Source of the DNA: a bacterium HR17
GTDB taxonomy: Bacteria; Armatimonadota; Fervidibacteria; Fervidibacterales; Fervidibacteraceae
NCBI GenBank assembly: GCA_002898575.1
Contig: BEHT01000008.1
Location: 21,570-85,569, forward strand
Length of the DNA: 64,000 bases
Reading direction: 5' to 3'
Positions 48,299 to 57,900 of the stretch are shown here, piece by piece. The position numbers were made by a program, and so were the translations under genes. Positions within the stretch are counted from its first letter, which is position 1. The number at the start of each line of letters is the position of its first letter. The notes beneath the pieces are model-generated. The model was not told the origin of the DNA, made no database searches, and saw only the letters and a list, made by a program, of their open reading frames with translations.

Positions 48299-49177
48299 AT
48301 GGTAAGGCGTCGACCGCGCAATGACGGATGCGTTGCTGGCTGGGATCGCGGTCACGGCTTTACCCTTATTGAATTGCTTGTGGTGATCGCGATCATCGCG
48401 ATCCTGGCAGCCATCCTGTTCCCCGTGTTCAGCCAGGCTCGCGAAAAGGCGCGGCAAGCTTCCTGCCTCTCTAATATGCGCCAGTTTGGCATGGCGTTTA
48501 ACATGTATCAGCAGGACTATGACGAGACCATCATGCCTTGCTACCAATGGTTTCCTATCACGGGGCGGTGGGTGCGCTGGTGGTGGATTGACCTGTCCCA
48601 TCCCTACCACAAGAATGACCAAATCTCGTTGTGCCCGTCAGGACCCATCGCTTACGCGACCGGTGACCGCTGGTTCTTCCCACCGGGCGAAGGAGCCCTC
48701 AAGCAACGGTTACCTTGGAACTTGGGCGGCAACTGCTGGCACGCCAACTTCCGCGGGACTGGTGGTGGCACGGGTGTCACTACCTTTGACCAGATCGGTC
48801 CGTTGGGGGCATCCCGTCCAACCCGCCCTATTACGACGAAGTTAGCCGAAATTCAGGAGCCCGCTCGGGTCGTCGTGATCACAGACGCCGGTGCGATTGA
48901 GCACTGGAGTTGTCGCTGCCATCAAGATTGGCCTGACGACAACGACCCTATCGCCCGTAATCCTGGCTCTGGCTTACGCAATGACAGCTTCTGGGGCTTG
49001 TTGCGGGGGTGGGTGGCTTTGCGTCACATGGAGGGCTTCAACACGACTTTTGTGGACGGACACGCTAAGTGGCTCAAACGCACCCGTAGCGAAGCCGACT
49101 GGGCTAACAACCCGCGCGCCAAAGTTATCGGCGTCGGTTCATTGGGTGGCTGTCATGACGAAGTGCGGTGGCAGTAG
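48299..49177 (+). CDS. Type IV prepilin-like protein (DUF1559-type)
   Basis: 292 residues from ATG 48299, 6 bp after AAAGGAGGGG (GTG 48296 is an alternative). Short leader, then [40 protein letters not shown], a Trp-rich region [28 protein letters not shown], and the C-terminal [15 protein letters not shown]. The nucleotide sequence of the signal region is nearly identical to that of the prepilin at 47350, suggesting recent duplication or gene conversion. A terminator follows at 49190. Confidence 0.87.
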   Translation: MVRRRPRNDGCVAGWDRGHGFTLIELLVVIAIIAILAAILFPVFSQAREKARQASCLSNMRQFGMAFNMYQQDYDETIMPCYQWFPITGRWVRWWWIDLSHPYHKNDQISLCPSGPIAYATGDRWFFPPGEGALKQRLPWNLGGNCWHANFRGTGGGTGVTTFDQIGPLGASRPTRPITTKLAEIQEPARVVVITDAGAIEHWSCRCHQDWPDDNDPIARNPGSGLRNDSFWGLLRGWVALRHMEGFNTTFVDGHAKWLKRTRSEADWANNPRAKVIGVGSLGGCHDEVRWQ

Positions 49178-49189
49178 GCAACTGCTTTT

Positions 49190-49213
49190 GGGGGCGGCTT
49201 AGTCGCCGCCCCC
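49190..49213 (+). terminator. Terminator after the tandem prepilins
   Basis: GGGGGCGGC and GCCGCCCCC form a perfect 9 bp stem with loop TTAGTC, followed by ACTATTT. Confidence 0.65.
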
Positions 49214-49280
49214 ACTATTTGCCCCCCTGACGGCTATCGGCAATTGTGCTACATTCGCCATCGTAAAGGAGGGGGGAAGG

Positions 49281-49460
49281 GTGCAGCGGTCTATTAGTCT
49301 TCCTGTGGCTATTGGGCTTATCGTTGCCGTCGCGGTGATCCTTACAGCCGTCGGTTGGTGGCTGTTTTTCCGCCCGCAGAAAGGTCCCGTTACCGAGCAA
49401 GAGTTGAACTTACCCCAACCGCCCGGTCTGCCCTCTGGCAGTGCGGTAACGCCCCGCTAA
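49281..49460 (+). CDS. Small single-helix protein with Pro-rich tail, second copy
   Basis: 59 residues from GTG 49281, preceded by AAAGGAGGGGGG. Membrane helix VAIGLIVAVAVILTAVGWWL, then FFRPQKGPVTEQELNLPQPP and a Pro/Gly/Ser tail. Same size and layout as the protein at 31244, and likewise downstream of a prepilin. It is beyond the terminator at 49190, so it must have its own promoter or read-through. Function unknown. Confidence 0.6.
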   Translation: MQRSISLPVAIGLIVAVAVILTAVGWWLFFRPQKGPVTEQELNLPQPPGLPSGSAVTPR

Positions 49461-49557
49461 AGGGCTCTGCCTTTTTGACCGGCACAAGGTGGAGTGCTAA
49501 AGTAACGGCAGCCTTTGAAGGCTACAACGCTGTGCGTAGATTGGGGCGTCCGCAAAG

Positions 49558-51513
49558 ATGGTGCCGATAACGACGACAGGCTTAGCGCAACTTGTAGAGC
49601 GGGCGCAAAAGGAACGGGTGCGTCCGCACGCTTTTATCGCCTTAGTAGTCCTGTTGCCTCTCAACGCCTACTGGGTCGGATGGATGGAAGCCGTCAAATG
49701 GACGGGGCATCCGACGACTTACTCGCTTTATTTCAACACCGTCCTTTTGTTACTGCTGTTTTTCGTCATTGCCGAAGCCGTGCGCCGACTTACGGGTTGG
49801 GTTATCTTTAACCGCAGTGAATTATTGCTGCTTTACTTTGGGCTGGGTGTCGGCAGCGCCCTCGTCGGGCACGACCAATCGCAAGTGCTTCTGTCTGTCA
49901 TCGGGCATGTCCATTACTTCAAGACACCGATGAACCGTTACGAAGAATTGCTCATCCCCTTATTGCCGTCGTGGCTGATCGTGACTGACGAAGCCGCGTT
50001 GCGGGCGATGTATTTGGGCAACTCGTCCGTATGGCAGTGGCAAAACTTTGTCGCGTGGCTGAAGCCACTGGCATGGTGGTGGCTCTTTTGGTTGGCGATG
50101 TTAGCCGTTTTCATGGGGCAGAGCGTCCTGTTCATCCCTCAATGGGTGCGGCACGAAAAGTTGTCTTTTCCCTTAGCGCGCTTTCCGCTCTACCTGACGG
50201 ACATTCACCTTTACCGCAGCCGGTTATTTTGGGCGGGGTTTGCTGTCCCGGCTTTTGTCAACACGCTGAACAACCTCAGCATCGTCGTTTCACCGGCTTT
50301 TCCCATGATGCACACCCACCGCATTGACTTGGGTCAGTTCGTGACCAATTTCCCGTGGAACGCCATCGGTTGGACACCGTTGAACTTTTTCCCCTTCGCC
50401 ATCGGCATTGGGTTCCTGCTGCCGCTGGATTTGCTGTTCTCCAGTTGGTTCTTCTACCTCTTTTGGAAAGCGCAACGAGTTATCACTGCTGCCTTCGGTT
50501 ACCCGACAGGCGGGTTCGGCAACCCCCCTTACCCCCATGAACAGTCGTTCGGCGCCTACATGGGGTTAGCGACCTTGTTGCTTTGGACAGCCCGCCACCA
50601 CATCGCCCGCACTTTGCGTATGGTGTGGCAAAGCAACGACGATGTCCGCTCCTTCACTGTCCATCCCCGTTGGGCATGGTTTCTGACCGCCGTCGGCACC
50701 TTCTTTTTGATCGCCTTTAGCGTCGCGGCAGGGATGCAAATGTGGGCGGCGGTGCTGTTCTTTCTCGGCTATATGGGTGTTTCCCTCACCGTGGCGCGGG
50801 TGCGGGGTGAATTTGGTTCGCCCGTCCACGACCTGCACTTCGCCAGCCCTGGTTCCGTGATGGTGCAATTGGTCGGGACGCAACCTTTTACGCCCCGGAC
50901 CTTGGCGGTCTTCACCCTCTACTACTGGTTCAACCGGGCGCATCGCAGCCACCCGATGCCGACGGCAATGGAAGGGTTAGTCATCGGCGAGCAGTTGCGG
51001 CAGGAAAAGGCAATGTGGCGCGGGTTGTGGTTGTCCATCCTTATCGGCATCCCTGCAGCCTGCTACATGCTGCTAATGCCCTACTACCGCCTCGGAGCGG
51101 ACACTGCCCAAGTCGGCGGAGCCCAACGGGGTTTCGGTTGGGAAGCCTATAACCGCTATTTGCTGCCATGGCTGACGACGGGGCAGAAAGCCAACTTGAG
51201 CGCCATTGCCTTTACCGCCGGCGGCTTCCTCTTCGTTTGGCTGCTGCACTTCGTGCGGGCGTATTGGATCGGCAGCCCCTTTCATCCCGTCGGCTATGCT
51301 ATCTCGGGGACTTGGTCTATGGAGATGGTGTGGTTCCCGCTGTTTTTGGCGTGGCTGGCGAAAGCGTTGGTCTTACGCTACGGGACTTTTCGTGATTACT
51401 ACGCCGTCAGCCAGTTTTTCATCGGTTTGGTCATCGGCGATTTTGTCAGTGGCGGGCTATGGAATGTTTACGGAACGATTACTGGGCGCGAAGTTTACCG
51501 GTTTAACGAGTAG
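49558..51513 (+). CDS. Large polytopic membrane protein of the DUF6784/DUF6785 type
   Basis: 651 residues with 12 or more membrane helices and short loops. Typical segments: FIALVVLLPLNAYWVGWMEA, FNRSELLLLYFGLGVGSALV, HEKLSFPLARFPLYLTD, RVRGEFGSPVHDLHFASPG and YWFNRAHRSHPMPTAMEGL. Proteins like this are numerous in Armatimonadota and Planctomycetes and look like OPT-type permeases; the substrate is unknown. The start has no good ribosome site (GCAAAGATG), so it may begin elsewhere. Its end is 8 bp from the convergent sufS end. Confidence 0.7.
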   Translation: MVPITTTGLAQLVERAQKERVRPHAFIALVVLLPLNAYWVGWMEAVKWTGHPTTYSLYFNTVLLLLLFFVIAEAVRRLTGWVIFNRSELLLLYFGLGVGSALVGHDQSQVLLSVIGHVHYFKTPMNRYEELLIPLLPSWLIVTDEAALRAMYLGNSSVWQWQNFVAWLKPLAWWWLFWLAMLAVFMGQSVLFIPQWVRHEKLSFPLARFPLYLTDIHLYRSRLFWAGFAVPAFVNTLNNLSIVVSPAFPMMHTHRIDLGQFVTNFPWNAIGWTPLNFFPFAIGIGFLLPLDLLFSSWFFYLFWKAQRVITAAFGYPTGGFGNPPYPHEQSFGAYMGLATLLLWTARHHIARTLRMVWQSNDDVRSFTVHPRWAWFLTAVGTFFLIAFSVAAGMQMWAAVLFFLGYMGVSLTVARVRGEFGSPVHDLHFASPGSVMVQLVGTQPFTPRTLAVFTLYYWFNRAHRSHPMPTAMEGLVIGEQLRQEKAMWRGLWLSILIGIPAACYMLLMPYYRLGADTAQVGGAQRGFGWEAYNRYLLPWLTTGQKANLSAIAFTAGGFLFVWLLHFVRAYWIGSPFHPVGYAISGTWSMEMVWFPLFLAWLAKALVLRYGTFRDYYAVSQFFIGLVIGDFVSGGLWNVYGTITGREVYRFNE

Positions 51514-51521
51514 CCTCACCG

Positions 51522-52769
51522 CTAACGGGCGAAGAACCTGACCGCCTTGCGCAAAGCGGACTCCAGCGCATCCACCTCGTCGGGTGTGTTGTAAAGGTAG
51601 AAACTGGCGCGAGCGGTGGCAGCGACATTGAGCCGGCGCATCAACGGTTGGGCGCAATGGTGTCCCGCACGGATGCAAATCCCATGCGCGTCCAAAAAGG
51701 TCGCCAAATCGTGGGGGTGGATATCGCCGATGTTGAAGGCAATAACACCGCCCCGCTGTTCTGGAGGCGCAGCACCGTAAATCGTGATGCCATCCACCTC
51801 CTGCAACCGCTCCAGTGCGTAGGCGGTCAACTCAATTTCGTGCGCCCGCACCCGCTCCATGCCGATGTGCGTCAGGTAATCAACGGCAGCGCCCAACCCG
51901 ATGGCTTGCGCGATAGGAGGTGTGCCCGCCTCAAACTTGTAGGGCACATCGTTAAAAGTCGTCCGCTCAAAAGTGACGGTGCGAATCATTTCGCCGCCGC
52001 CGAGAAACGGTGGCATCGCCTCCAGCAACTCCTTGCGCCCGTAAAGCACCCCACTGCCTGTCGGTCCGCACATCTTATGCCCGCTCAGCGCGTAAAAGTC
52101 GCAGCCGATTGCCTGCACATCAACGGGCAAGTGCGGTGCTGCTTGCGCCCCGTCTACAAGCACGACAGCACCGACTTCGTGCGCCTTGCGGCAAATTTCC
52201 TGCACGGGGTTAATAGTGCCCAACACATTGCTGACATGCGTGACGGCAACGATTTTCACCTGCTCCGTGATCAACCGCTCAAAAGCGTCCATGTCTAACA
52301 CGCCGTCGTCGGTAACCGGCACGACCTTGATTTTCGCCCCTGTCCGCTCGGCGATAAGTTGCCATGGGACGATATTGCTGTGGTGCTCCATCCCCGTCAG
52401 CAAAATTTCGTCGCCGTCCCGCAAATTCGCCCAACCCCACGCGTATGCGACCAAGTTGATGGCTTCTGTCGTCCCACGCGTGAACACGATGCACTCTTTG
52501 CCGGGGGCATTGATGAACTTTGCGACTTTTTCGCGGGCTGTTTCGTAGGCAGCGGTGGCTTCTTCAGCGATCAGGTAAGCGCCCCGATGGACATTGGCGT
52601 TGTAGCGTTCATAAAACGCCCGTTCAGCATCAATGACGCACTGGGGTTTTTGCGAAGTCGCCGCGCTGTCCAGGTAGATAAGCGGTTTGCCCCGCACTGT
52701 CCGACGGAAAATCGGAAAGTCCTTCCGAACGCTTTCCGCATCTAACGCCGACTTGGGCTTCGTCACCAT
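51522..52769 (-). CDS. sufS: Cysteine desulfurase SufS
   Basis: 415 residues. PLP lysine in FYALSGHKMCGPTGSGVLYG, catalytic Cys in the loop RAGHHCAQPLM, and the N-terminal LIYLDSAATSQKP. The RAGHHCAQP loop marks group II (SufS) enzymes. It moves sulfur from cysteine to SufBCD. Last gene of the suf operon. 228 bp separate it from the Rieske gene; they contain no convincing gene. Confidence 0.97.
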   Translation of the reverse strand: MVTKPKSALDAESVRKDFPIFRRTVRGKPLIYLDSAATSQKPQCVIDAERAFYERYNANVHRGAYLIAEEATAAYETAREKVAKFINAPGKECIVFTRGTTEAINLVAYAWGWANLRDGDEILLTGMEHHSNIVPWQLIAERTGAKIKVVPVTDDGVLDMDAFERLITEQVKIVAVTHVSNVLGTINPVQEICRKAHEVGAVVLVDGAQAAPHLPVDVQAIGCDFYALSGHKMCGPTGSGVLYGRKELLEAMPPFLGGGEMIRTVTFERTTFNDVPYKFEAGTPPIAQAIGLGAAVDYLTHIGMERVRAHEIELTAYALERLQEVDGITIYGAAPPEQRGGVIAFNIGDIHPHDLATFLDAHGICIRAGHHCAQPLMRRLNVAATARASFYLYNTPDEVDALESALRKAVRFFAR

Positions 52770-52997
52770 GGTCGGTCACTCCCACAAAAACGACGAAAAT
52801 TGCCCCGCTATCGTCAGCACGAGGTCTTTAGTGTTCGCTGGCGGTTGCCGTCAAGTCCCTGACATTCGGCGTTGCCTTGCCCGATGACACCAAAGGGCAT
52901 TGCCGAACGATTTGCACCATCCGCTCCTTGCTTACTCTGACGACGCCCTTCGGGTGCACGGCGATGCACCTCGTCGTCTTTATTGCGGTGCCGTCAA

Positions 52998-53360
52998 TTA
53001 CTCCCGTTCATGAACGCCCCAGCGTTCGCCCTCTTCCTCGGAGGGCGTCCACTCCACGAACACTTCGTCGCCCTCCACCTTGACGGCAAAAGTGCGGACG
53101 GGATAAACTGCTGGCATCCGCAAGGCCTTGCCGGTGCGGATGTCAAACCATGCCCCGTGTCGGGGGCACTCAATCACATAGTCGCTTGCAAACCAACCCT
53201 CGGATAACGATGCCGCGTCATGCGTGCAAGTATCCTCAATGGCGTAAAACTCGTCGTCGCCGACCCGAAAGACGGCGATCGGCGTTTCTTCCACGATCAC
53301 GACCTTTGCCCCATTCACGGGAATGTCGTCCTTTTTGCCGACCCGAACCCATTCGCCCAT
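52998..53360 (-). CDS. Rieske-type 2Fe-2S ferredoxin in the suf operon
   Basis: 120 residues, GGAGGG before the ATG. Cluster loops CTHDAASLSEG and CPRHGAWFD (two Cys-x-His pairs), with VFRVGDDEFYAIED leading in. Soluble, like BphF or NirD-type ferredoxins. Such a gene in suf operons of Actinobacteria and others is thought to supply electrons or act in assembly; the exact role is unknown. Confidence 0.92.
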   Translation of the reverse strand: MGEWVRVGKKDDIPVNGAKVVIVEETPIAVFRVGDDEFYAIEDTCTHDAASLSEGWFASDYVIECPRHGAWFDIRTGKALRMPAVYPVRTFAVKVEGDEVFVEWTPSEEEGERWGVHERE

Positions 53361-53393
53361 TGCGTCTGACCCTCCGTATCGTGCGGTTGCGCT

Positions 53394-54758
53394 TTACGCA
53401 TACCCCAACCGTTTCGCTTCCGCCAGCATCTTAGCGTCCAGCAACGCCTGCATCTTATCGCCGAACCATTGGACAGGCACTTTGTCAATGACGGGACGCA
53501 GGAAACCGTCTACGATGATTTTTTCGGCTTGACGGCGCGAGATGCCCCGACTCATCAGATAGAACAGTTGCAGTTCATCTACGCGCCCGATGGTCGCCCC
53601 GTGCGTGCAGCGGACCTCGTTGGCTTCAATTTCCAGCAACGGCATGGAGTCGGCTTTCGCTTTGGGGCTAAGCAACAAATTGCGGTTTGCCTGATACGCA
53701 TCCGTGCCCTGCGCGTTTTTGTGCACCTTGATCAAACCGCGATAGATGGACGATGCCCTGTCCATTAACACGACTTTGAACAGCAAGTCGCTGCGGCACT
53801 GGGGGGCGATGTGCTCTTGGAAGGTGTGGTGGTCAAATTGCTGAACGCCCGCACCGACGCTCATGCCCAACATGTCGGTGCTCGCTCCTCGCTCGCTCAA
53901 TTTGCTGTGGCAGTTGATGCGCCACAGTTTGCCGCCAAACGCCGTCAGCACCCAACGCATGTAAGCATCTTGGGGAATGTTCGCCCGCACGAAATGGAAG
54001 TCGTAAACCCGATCGCCCCACTCCTGCAGGCTGATGAAGTAAACTTGTGCGCCTGGTTCGGCAAAGATTTCTACCGCACCGCTGCTGAACGCAGGGAAAT
54101 CGCCCTGCGGTGATGCATAATGTGCCAACACAACGACCTCGCTTTCTTTGTCGGCAACGACGAGCAGGTGGTCAAAGAGCGAACTGTGTTCCGCGTCCAG
54201 CCAAAAGAACAGGTGCAACGGCAACTCTAACCGCACGCGGGGCGGGACATAAACGAACGCGCCGGCGTTCATTAACGCCGCATGCAAGGCGACGAATTTG
54301 GTCTCGTTCGGCGCAATGAGTTGATGCAATCGCCCGCGGAGCATCTCGGCATGCTCCCGGAGCGCCGTCGCCATGTCCACAAAAATCACGCCTTTGCGTT
54401 CGGCTTCCTCGCTGAGGCAACGATACACTGCCTTTGCGCCGTGATGGATGAGCAAGCCTGCGACATTGCCTTCTTCCGCACCAGGATGCAAAAACCGCTG
54501 CAGTTCGTCGGGCAAAGCGTCTACCGACGGCGCGGCGTCGTAAGGCGGGAAAGAGATGGGCGCATAGTCGGCGAACCGAAAGCCTTTCAAATCCGTTCGG
54601 CGCCATTCCTCATCTCGCGGCGTCGGCATCGGGATTTGCTCAAAAGCGTCCCACGCCTTTCGGCGCAATTGCCCGAGCCAATCGGGCTCGTTGTTGCGCT
54701 CTGCCAGGAACTCCAACGCGTCCAGCCCAATCTGCGTCGGAACGACCAACTCCGCCAT
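53394..54758 (-). CDS. sufD: SufD, Fe-S cluster scaffold partner
   Basis: 454 residues from ATG 54758, 10 bp after GGAGGT; ATG... the in-frame GTG at 54791 lacks a site. Right-handed beta-helix protein of the SufB/SufD family: FVYVPPRVRLELPLHLFFWL, EPGAQVYFISLQEWGDRVYD and the C-terminal GATIGRVDELQLFYLMSRGI, SRRQAEKIIVDGFLRPVIDK. It forms SufBC2D with SufB and SufC. No intein is present here. Confidence 0.95.
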   Translation of the reverse strand: MAELVVPTQIGLDALEFLAERNNEPDWLGQLRRKAWDAFEQIPMPTPRDEEWRRTDLKGFRFADYAPISFPPYDAAPSVDALPDELQRFLHPGAEEGNVAGLLIHHGAKAVYRCLSEEAERKGVIFVDMATALREHAEMLRGRLHQLIAPNETKFVALHAALMNAGAFVYVPPRVRLELPLHLFFWLDAEHSSLFDHLLVVADKESEVVVLAHYASPQGDFPAFSSGAVEIFAEPGAQVYFISLQEWGDRVYDFHFVRANIPQDAYMRWVLTAFGGKLWRINCHSKLSERGASTDMLGMSVGAGVQQFDHHTFQEHIAPQCRSDLLFKVVLMDRASSIYRGLIKVHKNAQGTDAYQANRNLLLSPKAKADSMPLLEIEANEVRCTHGATIGRVDELQLFYLMSRGISRRQAEKIIVDGFLRPVIDKVPVQWFGDKMQALLDAKMLAEAKRLGYA

Positions 54759-54913
54759 TGCGGCATCAACCTCCAAAGGCAAATTTTTCACGGTTGCAAC
54801 TTAACCTGTTCAGCGCCCGTGCCCAGCGCCAAGGGAGGGTAGGTAGGATTTCTCCAAGACCGTTCTGACCCCGCGCCGCGCAAAGCAAAGCACTTCGTCT
54901 CATGGGGCGCCGC

Positions 54914-57900
54914 TTATCCGACCGAGCCCTCCAGTTGCAACTCAATGAGCCGTGTGAACTCTACGGCATATTCCATCGGCAGTTCTTTGGCGAAGTCGCG
55001 GAAGAAGCCGTTAACGATCATCTTGATGGCTTGGTCGTCGGTCAAGCCGCGCGATTGCAGGTAGAACAGTTGCTCCTCACCGATCTTGCTGACAGTCGCT
55101 TCGTGGGCAACTTCCACCTGCTCCTCTTCAATCTCCATGACGGGGTAAGTGTCGGTGCGAGAGATTTCGTCCAGCAACAACGCGTCGCAGCGGACATTGA
55201 CCTTCGCCCCTTTGCAGTTGGGGTAAACCTTGACCATGCCGCGATAAGTCGCCCGACCGCCGAAGACGCTGATGGACTTGCTGGTGATGACGCTGGTCGT
55301 GTAGGGTGCGGCGTGAATCATTTTCGCCCCTGCGTCCTGATGTTGCCCGCTGGACGCAAAGGCGACGGACAACACCTCACCCCGTGCCCCTTTGCCGACC
55401 ATGTAAACGCAGGGATATTTCATGGTCACCTTGCTGTTGTGCAGGAGTATGCCGTTAACGACAAAGTTGGAAGTCCCCTCAATTTCAAGGTCGTAAGTTG
55501 GCGCGATGACAGACGGGCGAATTGCGACGATGTGCGTGATGCCTGTGTCGTCTGAGAGCAAATGGGTCGGTCGGATACCTTCCGTTTGCCGATAGTTTTT
55601 GACCCGATGAGGCTGCCGCAGTTTCACTTGCAGACCATCGGTCAGGGATGGTCGCAGCGTCTCACAAACATCCTCGTCCGCTTCCTCAAGCAAAGCGACG
55701 GGCAAACGGGAACGGGTTTGCATTTCGTAGCCCCGCTGATCACGACCGACAACCTTTTCTGGCAAGTTCGGTCGCGCAAGGCGGAAAAGTTGCCCTTCCG
55801 ACGGCAAAGCGGTCGGGACGATGACGGCATCACCCACGGTCAGTTGGCTTAACGGAGTCCATCGGAGAGTATAGCGCCCTGACTCCTTTGGTCTTGTCGG
55901 GTCGTAACGAATTGCCAGCAACGGATGGTTGTCGGTCAACCTGACAGTCCGACCGTTAGAGAACACGACCTCATAAACCTGCTTCAAGCCGCTAAACTTG
56001 CGGGCAACGACGGGACGAAGAACCCAACGCTTGGTAGCCTCATCAAAACTCCAGACTTTCGTGCCAGGCTCCACTGCTTCAATGGGCGTCCGTCCATGCT
56101 CCGTGTAGACCAATTCACCCTCGCACACGCAACCGATATTGGCGTCCACCCAGATGATCTTTGCATCCTCGTAAGCGACGCCCCGCTTGGTCACCAAGTT
56201 GTAGACATTGTGGGACCAGTTCTGCAGGGTCGTGTAGCGGATGGTCGCGCCCGGCTTGGCGATCAACTCCACGACGGCGCTGTGCAGGCTGTTGGTGGAG
56301 TAGATAGGGGCGGTGCAGTTGTGGGCAACAAAGCCGCGAACGAGGTAAGCGTTCGGATGTTCCACATGCAGGTTGAACACCAAGCCGTCGTAAGGGATGC
56401 GCCGAATTGCCTTGACCGGCACCAAGAAGTAGTCACCAGCGTCTCGGACTGCGCTCCACCGCTTGTTTTCCGTCCATACGACGAGGAACCGGTCTTTGCG
56501 ACGGATTTGCCGACCTTGAATGACATCGTTGCCGCTTTTGCGCTCTAAGATGCTGGCGTAAACACCCATGCGCGCCAGCAACTCTTGGATTTGACGCGCC
56601 AAAGTCAACGAAGCCGTGCTGACCTGCTTCATCGCGCTGCGCCCTTTTTTGACGCACACATTGCCGTCGCCGATGAAGTAAGCGTCCAGCAGCGGCTTTA
56701 TTTGTTCTGGGGGCAACGCCATGATTTCAGGGCTGAGTTGCTTGGTTGCAGAGCCCTTGCCCGCATGCCTCAGGCAGAATTCCACCAACTCACGAGAGCC
56801 AACCCGGATGTCGACGGCGTGGCGATGAGGCAACCGCACCACCTGTGCCCTCTTGCCCGTTACCTTGCGAACCAGCGCCTTGACTTCCTCAATGGCGTCC
56901 TTTTCGTGTTCGCCGAAGGTGAAAGTGACGACAGATTGATTCAACTTGGTGTGCACATACGCGGTGCCTTTAGCAAGGTAATAACCCAGCAGCCGCAACT
57001 GTTCGTCAGTAAAGGCGGGGCTAAAGTCGCCTGACTTGACCTTCGGGAACACGATAAAGTCGCCGACCTTCAGTTCCCCGACAGGGATGTAAGTCGGTTG
57101 AGCGTGGAGCAATTTTGTGGTGTCCACTTCAGGCAGCCGGCCGTCGCGCTGCTTTCGGCGCACCGCCACATCTTCACGGCGCACCGCTAAAACGGGGTGC
57201 TCAGGGGTCAAGCGGAACGCGTTGTGGGGCGAGACGGGAACGACTTCAATAAGGTCACCTTTGTAGTGGCGGGTCATGACAGCGCGGACGCGCCGCTTCT
57301 CCCCCGTTGCGGTTACGACGAAATCGCTGGGTTTGACGGCTTCAATGTTGACCCATCGGTCGCCGACGCTGATTTGCTCACCAGCGGGCAAACACCCCTC
57401 TATGTAATGCACGAAACTGCCCTCTTCGGCGATGATGAGAGTGCGCTCAAACTGTCCGATGTTCTCAGCGTTGATGCGGAAGTAGGCTTGCAAGGGCATC
57501 TCCACATGGACGCCCGCTGGCACATAAACGAAGGAACCGCCCGACCAGACCGCTGTGTTGAGGGCGGCGAACTTGTTGTCGGTCGGGGGAATGACCGTCC
57601 CAAAGTATTCCTTCACGATGTCGGGATATTCACGCACCGCTGTGTCCATGTCCACGAAGATGACGCCCTGCCGCTCCAAGTCCTCACGGATGCGGTGATA
57701 CACGACCTCGCTGTCATATTGTGCCCCGACGCCGGCGAGGAACTTGCGCTCCGCTTCAGGGATGCCCAGCCGTTCGTAGGTGCGCTTGATGTATTCGGGC
57801 ACTTCGTCCCACGAGCGGAATTTCCGTTTGGTCGGGGCGGCGTAGTAGGTGATTTCGTCAAAGTTCAACTCGGACAAATCCGCACCCCAAGTCGGCAGCG

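Noticed and set aside
52828..52959. Possible 43-residue gene (minus, GTG with GAGGTG) between the Rieske gene and sufS
   Set aside because: No recognisable family and too short to separate from chance; the region otherwise holds nothing that I can see.
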